Source: Semisulcospira habei
Taxonomy: Eukaryota; Mollusca; Gastropoda; Semisulcospiridae
Direction of reading: 5' to 3'
Length of the DNA: 64,000 nt
Assembly: GCA_036245525.1 (NCBI GenBank)
Contig: BTPG01000003.1
Span: 157,120,439-157,184,438 of the forward strand
The notes below the pieces were generated by a model. That model saw nothing but the letters and a program-made list of their open reading frames with translations. It did not search any database and was not told where the DNA came from. Positions 31,712 through 45,594 of this stretch are shown here, one piece after another; positions within the stretch are counted from its first letter, which is position 1; each line of letters opens with the position of its first letter. The position numbers and the translations under genes are program-made.

Positions 31712-32004
31712 GTTTTTGTTTTTGGTTTGTTTTTTTTTTTGGTTTTTTTTTTTTTTTTTTTTTTTTGGGGGGGGGGGGGGGGTTGGTTGTTGTAAATAAC
31801 TTATACAAGAAGATTTACAACCAAAACTCGCCTGAGTTTTCTCCGCCGATGGCAGACACTTTTTCTTGTGGCTGCTACCACTGACATACAACGCTGGCGG
31901 GAATGAATAGCGCGCGAGTTTAAAAATGTAAGAGTAAGTCGCCTAGTTCCGAATTCCTCCGTTTCAAAAAAGAGTGCTTAACATTCTGATTACAGAACGC
32001 ACGC

Positions 32005-32080
<76 letters not shown>

Positions 32081-32342
32081 AATGGCGAAGATTTTAGGTG
32101 GGCTTTTTTTTTTTTTTTTTTTACAGTCTGTTAGCCAACTATCCTGCATCAGGTAGAAATTAATTTTTATTTTATTTTATTTATTTATTATTTTTTAATT
32201 TATTTATTTTATTTTATTTTTTAATTTATTTTTTATTTATTTATTTTATTTTATTTTTATTATTTTTTTTTTATTTATTTATTTATTTATTTATTTTTTT
32301 TATTTTATTTATTTTTTTTTTTTTTTTTGGGGGGGGGGGGGG
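31651..32342 (+). repeat. T-rich, (CT)n and (TTTA)n low-complexity block
   Basis: T-rich tract with G insertions (31655-31766), a G run (31767-31782), (CT)n at about 31990-32078, a T run near 32105-32122, a TTTA-rich tract (32165-32328) and another G run. ORFs on both strands here are compositional. Confidence 0.9.
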
Positions 32343-33019
32343 AATCAATCGTTATTCTGAATATAAACCGACGATTTTTTTTAAATAGCTGGTGTATTAT
32401 TACGACATCGAGCGACCGACTCGTCCAGTCAGAAAAATCGATCGTAGCACGCGTTTTAAGTGACACAATTTCACAATCGAAGTTTTTTTTTCTTCTGGAG
32501 ACTACGGACTCTTGCTGTGCTGCTACAATCAAACAATGCGGTAGGTACAAGAGTTTCGTTGCTTTTGACTGATAAAGAAGCTTACCGATAACCGTGTCAC
32601 AAAACCAGTGGTCGCACGCGGCGCCGAAAACGCAAAAGAAAAGAAAATTCATCAATTAATAAAAGTTTTTGGGACAAGAAAAAAATCTCTACATAACTTC
32701 CACCGTTCGTCTGAAAGAAGCCGTCATTAATTTTAAATTTCAGCACGTCTAAAGTACTTTAATCTCGTCTGAAAGTTAGCGGGTGCACAAAACGGGCCCT
32801 CCACGGTAAATCTGAGTCATGGACATACATTTTTTGCTGATGGTGACTGCAGAGGGTCAGTGCCCATAAACTTGACCCATTTTTAGGAAATCGGGAAAAG
32901 GCCATAATAAAGTGAAATGTTTGTATGCTTCAAATATCACAGTATCAGCAAAATCAACCTTGAGACAGTGCACAATAAATGGTCTTTATTCTTGGTTGTT
33001 TTCGATTTTAGCACACAAA

Positions 33020-34461
33020 ATGGCTGCCCAAAGTGGAACGGCAACCCCTCACTTTGTTTACGATCTGTTTTGGTCGGTTAGTGTTTCAAACAGCAAACAT
33101 TATGCCATGTGTTCGTTCCTTATTGTAAGTAAAGCTGAAACCACAAAGAAAGTTTAAAAACAACCTGTTGTTGTTGCACAGCGTTTCTGTGAATAAAGGG
33201 GTAACCTGCATACTGGTGGTGTCACAAAGACGGGTTCGTGAATTGAATCTTGAGCAGACAACAGCAACCATGCAAGCCAGCATGTTTGCATTGTTTAGTA
33301 CTTGTGAGTTTAAAATAAGTTGCTTTCAAGAAGTAGAAGCTAATATTAGTAATAAAACAATTCAATGTCTCTCAATAGCTTATTTTAGAGTGTTGCATCA
33401 CATCCGCGACGCAGGTTACCCTAAGTTTTCTGACGACGATTTCTTGCAAGGATGGCATTTTTCAAACGTCCAACACATAACTAACAACGCCAGTGGTTTG
33501 TGTATTACACATCAAAACACTGATGACTCTTTGCGACAGAAGTTTCACGTTTTGCGTCAGTCCGTTGGGGTCCCAAAAGTGTGACGTGCCGCACTCGTTT
33601 ACGCGCCATTTGCAGGTTACTTCTGAGCAAACGTTTTCAAGTCGCTCCCAGAAAATCGGTTTGAATTGGCTGTTTTCTGCATTATCTTGGGCTAAGGTGA
33701 GTTGCTAAACTTTGATAAATGACTGATTCATGCGATTAAGGGGAAGAAATTGATTACAGTTCGTTTAGTGTGCCCTAGGATGATAAGTCATTAGATGAAA
33801 CTTCAGTGATTTGCGCTCTAGTTTTCAGTCCTGTCACGTGTTGTGTAGGTTATTTCGAAATGATGTGTTCGACGTTATTGTGAAAAACTGAAGTTGTGTT
33901 TCTTTTCCATTCGGCTATGATAAACACATTTTGTATGGTATTACTAAGGATACAGCATTTCATTGTTTGTTTTGACGAATAATCATCGAATCGTTATTTT
34001 AGGTAACTTGCATCAATCGGACACGATGACTCAGCGTCGCACGTATGCAGGTTACTTCCGGTTCGTGTAGCATTGGTTGCAGGTTACAGATTTTTTTTTT
34101 TTTTTTCCTTCAAATTTCATTGTTTTTGATGATCATGGTGATAAATCTTTTCCCTTAGTAGATGTTTAAGTTCAGCTTCAAATAGTTCAAACACCGTTTT
34201 AAAAGTTTTCGATTTGATTGATTTTGGTCACCTGCACTATGTGTGACATCGGTTTGAGTTTCTTTCAAATGTTCAATTCCATTAAACTGTCATAACTGTT
34301 GATTATGGTCAAGATATTTCTATATCACTTATTTCTGTTTTCAGATCAAGGACGTCAAAACTAAAGAGAAGGCGGAGCAAGTCAGCTTTCTGAAACAACA
34401 CGGCAACTTCTTTGCATATATCCAGACCGCATCCAAGATGAATCCACAGGTTTTTGTTTAG
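33020..34461 (+). CDS. Candidate small multi-exon gene
   Basis: Not recognised by family. Three exon-like segments have consistent phase 0 borders. 33020-33124 starts at ATG in an ACAAAATGG context and ends at GTAAGT. 33616-33696 follows TTTGCAG and ends at GTGAGT. 34345-34461 follows TTCTGTTTTCAG and encodes IKDVKTKEKAEQVSFLKQHG and on to a TAG. Joined, they would give about 100 residues. An overlapping open frame at 33168-33584 (138 codons, no stop) is not in a matching phase and may be an alternative exon or chance. Evidence is splice signals and amino-acid complexity only; RNA data would decide. Confidence 0.3.
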
Positions 34462-34673
34462 AAGATTCAGAGAGTTCTACCAGAGCCTCGGTTTGATCGC
34501 CGTGAACATTTCTATTTCGAAGCATGAATGCTTCGCTTAGAAAATTGCTTTGTAAAATTTCCTTGAGTTGTGTGGTGCTCTGGTAGTAAAGTTCAGAGAA
34601 TTGACTGTTTTTTGCTTTTTTATGTGTGTAATGTTGAACTTCTCTTTCCCTCACTTTATTCTCCTAATTTTTG

Positions 34674-35660
34674 GGCTCACGTGCGAAGCAAAAGTGAGTC
34701 TACCTTCTAGGCCAGTGGTCGTCCGTCCGCGGTCGTCCGTGGTAAACTTAACATTGGCATTTTCTCGGAGACTATTCAAGTTACAGTCTTCAAACTTGGC
34801 CCAAGGATACTTTGTGGCAAGACCTTTCTAAAAATACCAATTTCAGTGACATCTCACAAAGGTCAAGGCCACAGGGTATCAGGAAAAATATAAAAAATAG
34901 CTATATTTTGACATAATTTATTTTTTCACAAATATACTATACTATTCACAACTTCCAACCTAAACGGTACAAAAATAATTGATGGTAAGACCTTTCTGTG
35001 CCTACTATTACTAATTTGGTTGATCCCTCGGAAAGGCCAAGGGCCGTCACAAGAACTCGGGAAATAGGTCCAAAATAGCCATATTTTGACGAACGATGTT
35101 TTTTTCTCAGATACTATTCACAACTTCAAACCCAAACTTGCTACAGAGATACCTGATGGTAAGACCTATCTATGCATACTAATTTGGGTGACCCCTCGGA
35201 AAGGCCAAGGGTCACAAGAGCTCAGGAAATAGGTAAAAAAATAGTCATATTTTGACAAAATATGTTTTTTCTCGATTACTATTCACATCTTCAAACCCAA
35301 ACTTGCTACAGAGATATCTGATGGTAAGACCTATCTATGCATACTAATTTGGATGACCCATTGGAAAAGGTCATGGGTCACAAGAGGTCAGCAAATGTGT
35401 ATAAAATGCCAATTTTTGATAAAATTGTAGTTATTATCAACATTTTTGCAAGCTTTTCAATCAAATTTGCCACAAAGGTTGCTGATGATAAGAGCTACCT
35501 ATGTATACTAATTTAGTTGACTCATCGCAAAGGACAAGAGTCACTGGGTTTTGACAGATGTGTGCAAACTGATTCAATTTTGAGAAAACATGGATTTTGT
35601 TAGTGCAGAAGCCAATCCCTTTACTTATTGTCACATGTGTGGATCGGTCATACACGTGTG
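34674..35660 (+). repeat. Dispersed GGCTCACGTG repeat, copy 3
   Basis: Full-length, with tandem core units and end GGTCATACACGTG. It interrupts the TGCAGGTTAC cluster, so it arrived after that arrangement or beside it. Confidence 0.85.
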
Positions 35661-36637
<977 letters not shown>

Positions 36638-36659
36638 CACTCCATAAAGTCTTTTTCGT

Positions 36660-37168
36660 TGACACATGTATTGATATATTGTATAACAAGCAAATTAATA
36701 TTCATGAGCTTGCTAGGTATACTTTCCTTTCCAATGAAATTCCTTGCGCACCAAGAAGACTCGATCTTGCTGATACTTGGATTTTCAAAACGAAAACGCG
36801 AAATATGCTCACGCTGCACAGGGACGTAGCGGGTATGAGAAAAGTAGTCAGAAAACAGCGTCGTTGATATACAAGTTAAGACTAAATTCTTGGAAAATAA
36901 AATTCTCAAAAGACATCAAATGCGAGTGCTTAAGCCGCCCCATATCTGTTAAACATATTACAACGAATCTGTTGACAACAAACAACATAACAGTTGAAAA
37001 ATTAGCAGAACATATGTATGACATCTTACATAGAAAAATTGCAATTCCAATAGTTAATATCTTAATTCATAGTCGGGTGGGTAAACTATTATAAGTAATT
37101 TGTGTGTGTGGTTTGATGTTAATTATTGCTATTCTTTGATATTCACAAGTTTTGTGTTTGGTTGTTGA

Positions 37169-37204
<36 letters not shown>

Positions 37205-37260
37205 TAATATCACCAATGTGTGAAAAGACGTTAAATAAAATCCTGATCCTGACCCTTACC
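36660..37260 (+). pseudogene. Possible LINE 3' remnant
   Basis: Frames here read LDLADTWIFKTKTRNMLTLH and, shifted, YKLRLNSWKIKFSKDI, resembling the degenerate NTR...LN.W tail of some LINE polyproteins. The 3' side has GACGTTAAATAAAATCCTGA, a retroposon-like tail, after a (GT)n run at about 37172-37203. Several frameshifts; weak call. Confidence 0.3.
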
Positions 37261-38036
37261 TATGATATGCTGGCTTGGAATCATGATTGGGAAATGTCAC
37301 AATTGTTTAACTTGAATCCTTCAAGTGGTCATGGGTAAACCAATCAATTAGTAAAGAAATTAGTAGTAGTTAGAAGATCACAACTTGTCAGAGTTGAAGA
37401 GCGTTTTTGTAGATGAGACTTGCGAAACACAATTAAAGAAGAGATATAATCCATGAAAAAATGTTCATCACAAAAGCTTTGCATCTCAGTCCCGAGTCAA
37501 CTTTGACAGCAGACGTTAGTGTTGCTCGGGATTTTTGAAGCACATTGGTTCTTGACACATCCAGCTCAGAAAATGTCCCCAAAACTGTTTGCCAGTGGGT
37601 GCTGCAGAAGCCACAAAGTTGTTGGCAACACAATCAAGTTGAGCGAGTCAGTTTTAGACTTGCGGACGTGAAGTACCATTAAATGGTTCAATCAGCCTCT
37701 TGCATGCGTGATCATTTTTTGGAAAAAAGTGTCTGTACATCGCACACCACTATGTGATGGCTTGATGTGACCAGCCGTATGACAATTCACAAATCAGTCA
37801 CGTTTTGTGTTAGCTGTCAGGTTATTTTGGGCATGTTTAAGCCTTTATTGGCTAAGGGCTGCCTTCATCAGCGTGCTGACCCGTTTGTTTTTGATGAGTA
37901 GACCTTTGTTGTTAGGTTTTTATGGTAGTTTGTTTGGTGGTTCATTTTGTATTGTTCAAGAGGATGTACTGTCGCTCACACTATCACTTGGAAAGGTTAG
38001 TGGAGAGTGGTAGTGTGTTCTTTTCATGTCGTGTCC
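37261..38036. other. No gene recognised
   Basis: No repeat or ORF that I can support. Confidence 0.4.
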
Positions 38037-38531
38037 TTACTTTTGATTGTTGGTGGGGCAATTCCGTGGTTGTCTGTGGTGTATCGGGGATCCGTCTAAG
38101 TATTCGTATCGCCCGTTGATCATGTCGTAGGCGGCGTACAAAGCTTTGCGGTATCTGCCCTCTTTAAAGTATATGAAGAGGCATTCTAGTTGTTTCCTTG
38201 CTCCCTTGTCTCTGCAAAGGCTCATGAGGCCGACCCATTCAAAAAAAGTCGTAGGGTTCAATCCATTGGAGAAGATGAATGCGGCTAGTAGGATTCTTTG
38301 AAAGTGTGGGAGGTTTTTCGTCCACATGTATTTTCTTTTTTTTTCTGGCCATTTGTGTTTTGGTCCTATGATTTCTTGGATGTCGCTCCATAGTTCAAAC
38401 GCAGTGAAGGTCTGGCGGTTTTTTGTTTCTGGTTTATTCCGGTTTTTCCCCCCGTTGTTGTTGGGGGGGGGGGGGGCACTTTGTATTGGTTGCGGTGTCA
38501 TGGCCGGCGCGTAGGAATACGATATTTCCAA
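38037..38531 (-). CDS. Unrecognised 164-codon ORF
   Basis: A single uninterrupted minus-strand frame with good amino-acid complexity. A Pro/Asn-rich N-terminus (about 40 residues, partly from a C/G run) is followed by a helical, Trp- and Lys-rich region: FTAFELWSDIQEII, KWPEKKRKYMWTKNLPHF, LLAAFIFSNGLNPTTFFEWV, then KQLECLFIYFKEGRYRKALY. No motif identifies it. The composition suits a nucleic-acid-binding or gag/capsid-like protein, but that is a guess. It has no visible introns. It could be a single exon, a mobile-element gene or a captured gene. Confidence 0.45.
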   Translation of the reverse strand: MEISYSYAPAMTPQPIQSAPPPPNNNGGKNRNKPETKNRQTFTAFELWSDIQEIIGPKHKWPEKKRKYMWTKNLPHFQRILLAAFIFSNGLNPTTFFEWVGLMSLCRDKGARKQLECLFIYFKEGRYRKALYAAYDMINGRYEYLDGSPIHHRQPRNCPTNNQK

Positions 38532-39242
38532 TGCCGGTTGGTTTCTTATTGGGAGGTCGTTCTACTTCGTTTCATTAATGTGTCATGAAGCTGTTTCCGT
38601 TTGAAGTCGGCGCGCGGCTTTTAATTTGATTAAGTTCTTCTTATTTCTACATTTTTACCACTGCTAAATCAAGTTGGTGGAGCTAATGGTGCAGAAGTCT
38701 GTTGTGTTGATGCACTGACCTCGGCCAGTAGCTTTCGTACTTGGGCCGGCGATTTTGACACTTTTCTGTTTACCAGCCACTGCTAAGTGGTGCAGCTAGT
38801 GGCGCAAAAGAATGTTGGCATTTTTGATAAACATGAATACACTTGCGAAGTTTTGACACCACGACAGGTTCCGGCCTCTCTCTCTCTCTCTCTCTTGGTC
38901 CAAAAAGTACTCCGCGGGCGGTCGCCGGAGCGCCGGACTCTTGGCCCGCTAAGTCCCTGCTGAGTGCAACATTAACGCGCTCCTTATGTGTAGTAGTAAT
39001 GACATACTTCTTAGTGTGTATGAATGCTCGAAATGTATATCCTATTGAGACACACGAACGGCGAGAAAAGATGTCACGAAACGTGCGAGTCAGTCACTGA
39101 GGCCGCTGGACTCAGAAGTAAACTGAGTGTCCGCTGGCGATCGACAACCAGAGAAAAAAAAATAAACAAACCTGCTGGCATTTTCCGCAATTATGCGTGA
39201 TCTAGTTACAAGTAGAATTTACTCAGCGACACGCACGGTTAT
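38532..39242. other. No gene recognised
   Basis: Spacer with a short CT run (38876-38895). Two loosely related blocks (GCTAAATCAAGTTGGTGGAGC near 38662 and GCTAAGTGGTGCAGCTAGTGG near 38783) hint at an old duplication. Confidence 0.35.
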
Positions 39243-39246
39243 ACAA

Positions 39247-40050
39247 TGTAACGCACGCAGACTTGCCCACAGTCGTACGCACAGACTCTCACGCAACAGA
39301 CGCATACACCGCCACTGACTCAGACGGGCGCATTCATGCGGTAAAACACAACACACGCGCTCCCTTTCTAAAGTAACCTTTATACACTATAAAAGAAAAA
39401 GAAAACGCTTTAAAGACTATCAAACTATATATACAAGGCTCTCTATCACACACTCAAATCACAGTATCTTTGCCAGGCTAGGTTTTAGTCTCTCAATGTC
39501 TCCAACCTGTTTGATGTTGTTGCCTGGTTACGTTGGTCCTTCTCACGTCTAGGCGTGAAAGTCCTTCGTCGTACGCGTATTGCCGTCCTGTCTCTTTGGG
39601 CACGGACGTCCTCGTTCTCGTACGGTACACTCAGTTCTCGCTTGGACTTGGGTGTCTTGGTCCCAGTCAGAATCACTCAGAAGAGCTGGAGGGATGACCT
39701 CACGTAGGTCCACTCCTGCGACTCGACGTCTCGGCGTCCGACTTCCACTCTTGTTACAAGAACTCTGAAATCTAGGCTTCAGAGTCAGGGAATGCGGGCT
39801 AGGTAACTCGAACACAACCGTTCCATACGACAAGACAGCCCGCAATAACCAAACTAGACCTCTGACAGTCACAGCTTCCGCCTAGAACTCACTAAACAGA
39901 ACTCACTAAAAAAAACCGTGCTAACCATGTCTTACAGATTTCACGTACGTCTAGTCCAACAACGACTTTCGGCAACAAACCGTTAACAAAAACCGTACCG
40001 TACTAATCCTACTAAATGAGCACTATGCCCGAGCATAGAGCTTCATCACA
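39247..40050 (-). repeat. 3' LTR
   Basis: On the minus strand it begins TGTGATGAAGC and ends GCGTTACA (TG...CA). The purine-rich GAGGAAGGGGGAAT just inside (40051-40064, minus strand) is a good polypurine tract. Confidence 0.9.
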
Positions 40051-40370
40051 ATTCCCCCTTCCTCGGGAAAAAAAAGAAACGACCGAGTTTCTTTTTAAGA
40101 CTACTCGACGTAATATTATCCGAAAACAGGAAAGGACTAACTTTTATTATCTAGAATACAAGAAAAATGCTTACAGCCTTAAGCCTCAACGCACACTCTC
40201 GGATCGCACAGCGACAGCAAAACAGAACTAACGCGCTAAAACCTCCAGAAATGAAATCGATCCAACGACTGCCCACACACACACTCGCGAGACCCCCGTC
40301 TCTGACCTACCGACAATCGCGAGACCCCAGTCTCCGACTTGCCTACAATCGCGAGATCCTAGTCTCCGAT

Positions 40371-40625
40371 CTAACTAAATATTGGGTGCTGAGCCGCATT
40401 TCTGTCCGCAACAGAAGTATGCCGTCTCAGACCAACCCGACTGTTGGGCCACACCCGCTGACCGATTCCCTGTTTCGGGACGGAAATAACACGTTCCCTC
40501 TGCCGGCCACGAGCACGCTTGCTCTGAGCTCTCGTCGCCACTGATGCGACTACACTGCGATTACCCTGAGCTCGCTTAACCGTCACGACTCTACTGATAA
40601 CTGGCTGCACACCCTTCATGTTACC
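40371..40625 (-). pseudogene. Post-protease remnant of pol
   Basis: In a frame shifted from gag-protease, DLVVGNMKGVQ resembles the GN-G motif that follows gypsy protease folds. The rest is short and basic. The reverse transcriptase expected next is deleted, and the 3' LTR follows. Confidence 0.45.
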
Positions 40626-40630
40626 TACGA

Positions 40631-42562
40631 CTAAATCAACTCCCCGGAAAAGAACTGGGAGTCAACATCCACCTTGGCTACTGGAAACGATTCTATCCTT
40701 CCTCCGAACGAAACTACGTGCTGCGTCTCGCCCGTGAACTGATCTTTCCTCACTAAACTACGCCTGACCCCCGCTGTCGTGGCACCCGAGTCGCGCAAAA
40801 CGGTAACTACGGCTCCATTTACCCTCCCGTCTACTATCGGTAGGAACCCACCTCCGTCAGCCGAGCACAAAACGCCCAGCCGCGGTTCCTCTTCAACGGG
40901 CACCGCAACACTGGCCGTGTGAGTGGGCTGCACAGCCCCATCTACCCGACCAGTGACGCCAGGATACTGATGAGCCAGATGGCCGTGTTCCTGATAACCA
41001 GCACCCTGCGCGCTTGCACCGTAGTACGGACAGCTCCGACTAAAGTGACCGTACCCACGACAAGAAAAACACTGCGTGTCCGAACTCGCAACACGACCAC
41101 GACCATACCCACGCAAAGAAGTCCCTCCACGTGCGTACGGATCGCTACCGCCATTGCTGTTACCTCGATCACCGCGTCGAAAACGCAAAGTACCTCTACC
41201 GTTAATCCGCTGGCCTCCACGTAAAGTATTGACCCCCCGGTAACCCCCAGACGTGTTAGCAGCGACCAACCCGACTGGCGGTGTCTCAGTCCTACGCGCG
41301 AGGTTTTTCGTAGGATGCGCCATCCGAAAAGCGTGCTGCACTAACTCGTCCGTAGTCTTGAGGTTACGCTCTCTCAAGAATACCGCTAGATCCTTGGAAA
41401 CGCTTCCAAAGAACTGTTCAGCCAACATGAGATCGAACAATGCGTCGTACGTGTGGTCGATCTTTGACAGTTCGACCCAACGTACGAGCAAATGGGACAA
41501 TCGCTTGCCAAACGACATAAACGATTCCCCTGTCTCTGGCCGACAAGCTCTTAAGCGTTCCCTAAAACCTTCCGCATTACACTGGAACTTCTGCAAGAGA
41601 CACTCCTTCAAAGTCTCGTAATCTATGGTCCCCGAAACGGTCAAACTATGGTAAAGACTCAAGGCCTGTCCCTCAAGCACAGATGAAAGCAAAACGGGCC
41701 AGTTGGCAGGAGGCCAACTCAATGCCTGCGCATGAGACTCGAAACGACACAAAAAAGCGTCAATAGAGTCCACGGACTCTTTAAACATCGGCAGTTTAGG
41801 AAAACTGCGTATTCCTCGGCCTACTGAATCACTATCTGGTCTAGATCCCGCATCTCGAGCTAACTGTAGTTGCACCTCTCTATCCCTCTCCTTTTCCTCT
41901 CTCTGATACTCTAGCTCCTCCTTCCTAAAGATTCTATCTTTTTCTTCTCTCTCCCTCTGAACTTCAATTTCTTTCTCTTTTAAAGCCCGTTCCTTTTCGT
42001 CTTTCTCTCTCTGAAACGCTCTATCTTCTCTTTCTCTTTCTCTCTGTACTTCTAACTCCTTCTCCTTAAAGACTCTTTCTTTCTCTTCTCGCTCTCTCTT
42101 AGCTTCTAACTCTTTCTCCTTTAACTCCATTTCCTCTTTCTTAAGTATTCTGTCTTTCTCTTTTCTCTCTCTCTGAATTTCTAGCTCTTTCTCCTCCCTC
42201 TATATCTGCATTTCCAACTCTTTCTCCTCTCTAAGTCTACGCATCTCCAACTCTTTCTCGTCTTTCACCCTCTGAACTTCTAACTCCTTCTCCTTTAAGG
42301 CTTTCTGAACCTCTAGTTCTTCTTTCTTTAGTACTCTTTCTCTCTCTTCCCTTTCTCTCTGAGCTTCTATCTCTTTCTCCTTTAGGACTCTTTCTCTCTC
42401 TTCTCTTTCTCTCTGAGCTGCTCTTTCTTCTCTCTGAGCTTCTCTTTCTCTCGCTCTATCCTCTCTATCCCTACATTTCTCTACGTAGTCAAAAAGCTTC
42501 TCATCCCTAAGTCCTAACCTTTCCCCCTGTTTAATGTAAGCCTCTACCGGGTCTACCTCCAT
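40631..42562 (-). pseudogene. gag-protease ORF with one stop codon
   Basis: One frame of about 640 codons is broken only by a TAG at 42198-42200. The N-terminus is MEVDPVEAYIKQGERLGL, then a long Glu/Lys/Arg coiled coil built of KEKELEVQREREE-like repeats. Next is a capsid/SCAN-like domain (FRERLRACRPETGESFMSF, VELSKIDHTYDALFDLMLAE), an Arg/Gly-rich stretch, one zinc knuckle CFSCRGYGHFSRSC (CX2CX4HX4C) and a retropepsin active site LRDSGATT. Gag would package RNA; protease would mature it. The coiled coil is coded by CT-rich minisatellite-like DNA. Confidence 0.85.
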
Positions 42563-42919
42563 CTTACAACTTCCAAAAAAACTTGAAAACGTAAAAATAC
42601 AAATACCACAACCAAATCAACGGAAAAAAACTTAAAATGCAAACTCACCACAATATCAACTACCTACGCAGAAAACAGTGACCTACTTTGATGTCCAGAT
42701 GGAACGAAAAATAAGAACGATAGAAAGAAGAGCAAGGAAAAAGAACACTACCTATACAAAAGGAAGAAACAAGAACTAACTCCTCGTAAGATCCCGAAAA
42801 CTACAGAAATAACGGATCTTACCCCCTAGAATCGGAGAGGGGAATCTAACACAACATGCACATATCAACAAATCCTACTCTAAAATCGCTATCGCCCGCA
42901 GATACTTTAACCTACCGCT

Positions 42920-42935
42920 AAAACAGGGTCACCAC
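42920..42935 (-). promoter_or_regulatory. Primer-binding-site position
   Basis: Directly after the 5' LTR (minus strand): GTGGTGACCCTGTTTT. TGGTGACC is a common start for gypsy tRNA primer sites; the specific tRNA was not determined. Confidence 0.5.
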
Positions 42936-43735
42936 TGTAACGCACGCAGACTTGCCCACAGTCGTACGCACAGACTCTCACGCAACAGACGCATACACCG
43001 CCACTGACTCAGACGGGCGCATTCATGCGGTAAAACACAACACACGGGCTCCCTTTCTAAAGTAACCTTTATACACTATAAAAGAAAAGAAAACGCTTTA
43101 AAGACTATCAAACTATATATACAAGGCTCTCTATCACACACTCAAATCACAGTATCTTTGCCAGGCTAGGTTTTAGTCTCTCAATGTCTCCAACCTGTTT
43201 GATGTTGTTGCCTGGTTACGTTGGTCCTTCTCACGTCTAGGCGTGAAAGTCCTTCGTCGTACGCGTATTGCCGTCCTGTCTCTTTGGGCACGGACGTCCT
43301 CGTTCTCGTACGGTACACTCAGTTCTCGCTTGGACTTGGGTGTCTTGGTCCCAGTCAGAATCACTCAGAAGAGCTGGAGGGATGACCTCACGTAGGTCCA
43401 CTCCTGCGACTCGACGTCTCGGCGTCCGTCTTCCACTCTTGTTACAAGAACTCTGAAATCTAGGCTTCAGAGTCAGGGAATGCGGGCTAGGTAACTCGAA
43501 CACAACCGTTCCATACGACAAGACAGCCCGCAATAACCAAACTAGACCTCTGACAGTCACAGCTTCCGCCTAGAACTCACTAAACAGAACTCACTAAAAA
43601 AAACCGTGCTAACCATGTCTTACAGATTTCACGTACTAGTCCAACACGGACTTTCGGCAACAAACCGTTAACAAAAACCGTACCGTACTAATCCTACTAA
43701 ATGAGCACTATGCCCGAGCATAGAGCTTCATCACA
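42936..43735 (-). repeat. 5' LTR
   Basis: Nearly identical to 39247-40050. Visible differences are an A-run length change, an A/T change in the GGCGTCCG[A/T]CTTCC block, one near CG[C/G]GCTCC and a small indel region near CACGTACTAGTCC. Confidence 0.9.
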
Positions 43736-43842
43736 ACAATGTACTGATGTCTTCCTAGTCAATGGAAATCTAAGCACTGAGTCGACAGCCGGCGTTTGCC
43801 ATTCATGTTTTTGTCTGAACACCGCAATCAGCCGCAAAATGA

Positions 43843-44670
<828 letters not shown>

Positions 44671-44799
44671 TCAAATTCACTATATTTGGACATAAAACTT
44701 CCCAGCTTGACACTACCAATCGAAATGTACTCCGCGCAAATCCTCCCAGGCGTACACACAGTGCAAATGCCGTGTTGCTCTGATTTTCCATTTATTATT

Positions 44800-45237
44800 T
44801 GAACTAAATAAACTCAGCGTGAATCTTCACAGCATGATTTCACCCAGCATAAATCGACAAAGGCTTGAATTTACTCCTGAAATTAAAAAAATACCGCAAT
44901 GGAATAGCGACAGCACACATTCACACTGGGTAGATTTACGCTCAGGTTCAAAGTTCATTCAGGCTGTGTAGACTTTCGCTGGATATTCAGTTTCACTTTT
45001 TAAAAAAAGTCCCTTCTATTTATACAAGGGACGTTTTAGGACGGGTCGCGGTGGGGCGAATTTAATAGCTTGTCCATGATGTCAAAGACGGGCAGAGTAA
45101 ACCTCTAACAAAGTAACAAGATAAAAATTACGTCATGTCTAGTTACGCTATGTGCATATGTATGTTTGTGTGTGTATGTATGTAAACAAGAGTATCTCCG
45201 AAATTTCTGTACACACAAGCTTGAAACTAGGCGAAAT
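44800..45237. other. No gene recognised
   Basis: No supportable coding or repeat feature. Confidence 0.35.
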
Positions 45238-45385
45238 ACTTTCTTGCTTGATTTAATCAAAACTTAAATGAAATTGTTACTGAATAAATTAGCAAAGTAC
45301 TGACTCCAAGTATTGTTACATTATTTGTGTGGTGTTGTCGGTGCGTCTGCAATAAAAAGTGGCCCTTAAGTTTTGACCATTAGTA
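45238..45385 (-). mobile_element. Tc1-like terminal fragment
   Basis: Reverse complement of the left end of the 54405-55963 element, from CCAAGTATTGTTACATTATT to the TTTTGACCATTAGTA terminus at 45385. No transposase part is present. Confidence 0.75.
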
Positions 45386-45594
45386 TACACACACACACAC
45401 GCACGCACACACACGAACACACTGGCTCGTGTGTATGGTGCGTACACAGATCTAAATAATTATTGTTGAGCATTTGTTTCAAATGCAAGTGCATGATCCA
45501 ATGTGGGCAAATCAGTTTTAGCATGAACGTTTTATTTCTATGATACAGTTTTGCATTTGCACGTACTGTGATGTTGCATGTGTACAACTAATGC

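Larger units (their letters stand above)
39243..43739 (-). mobile_element. Gypsy-like LTR retrotransposon lacking RT/integrase
   Basis: Two LTRs of about 800 bp flank about 2.9 kb coded on the minus strand. A 4-bp duplication ACAA lies at 39243-39246 and 43736-43739. The internal part holds gag and protease only. The LTRs differ at few positions, so the insertion is young. Without reverse transcriptase and integrase it would depend on a related element in trans. Confidence 0.9.
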
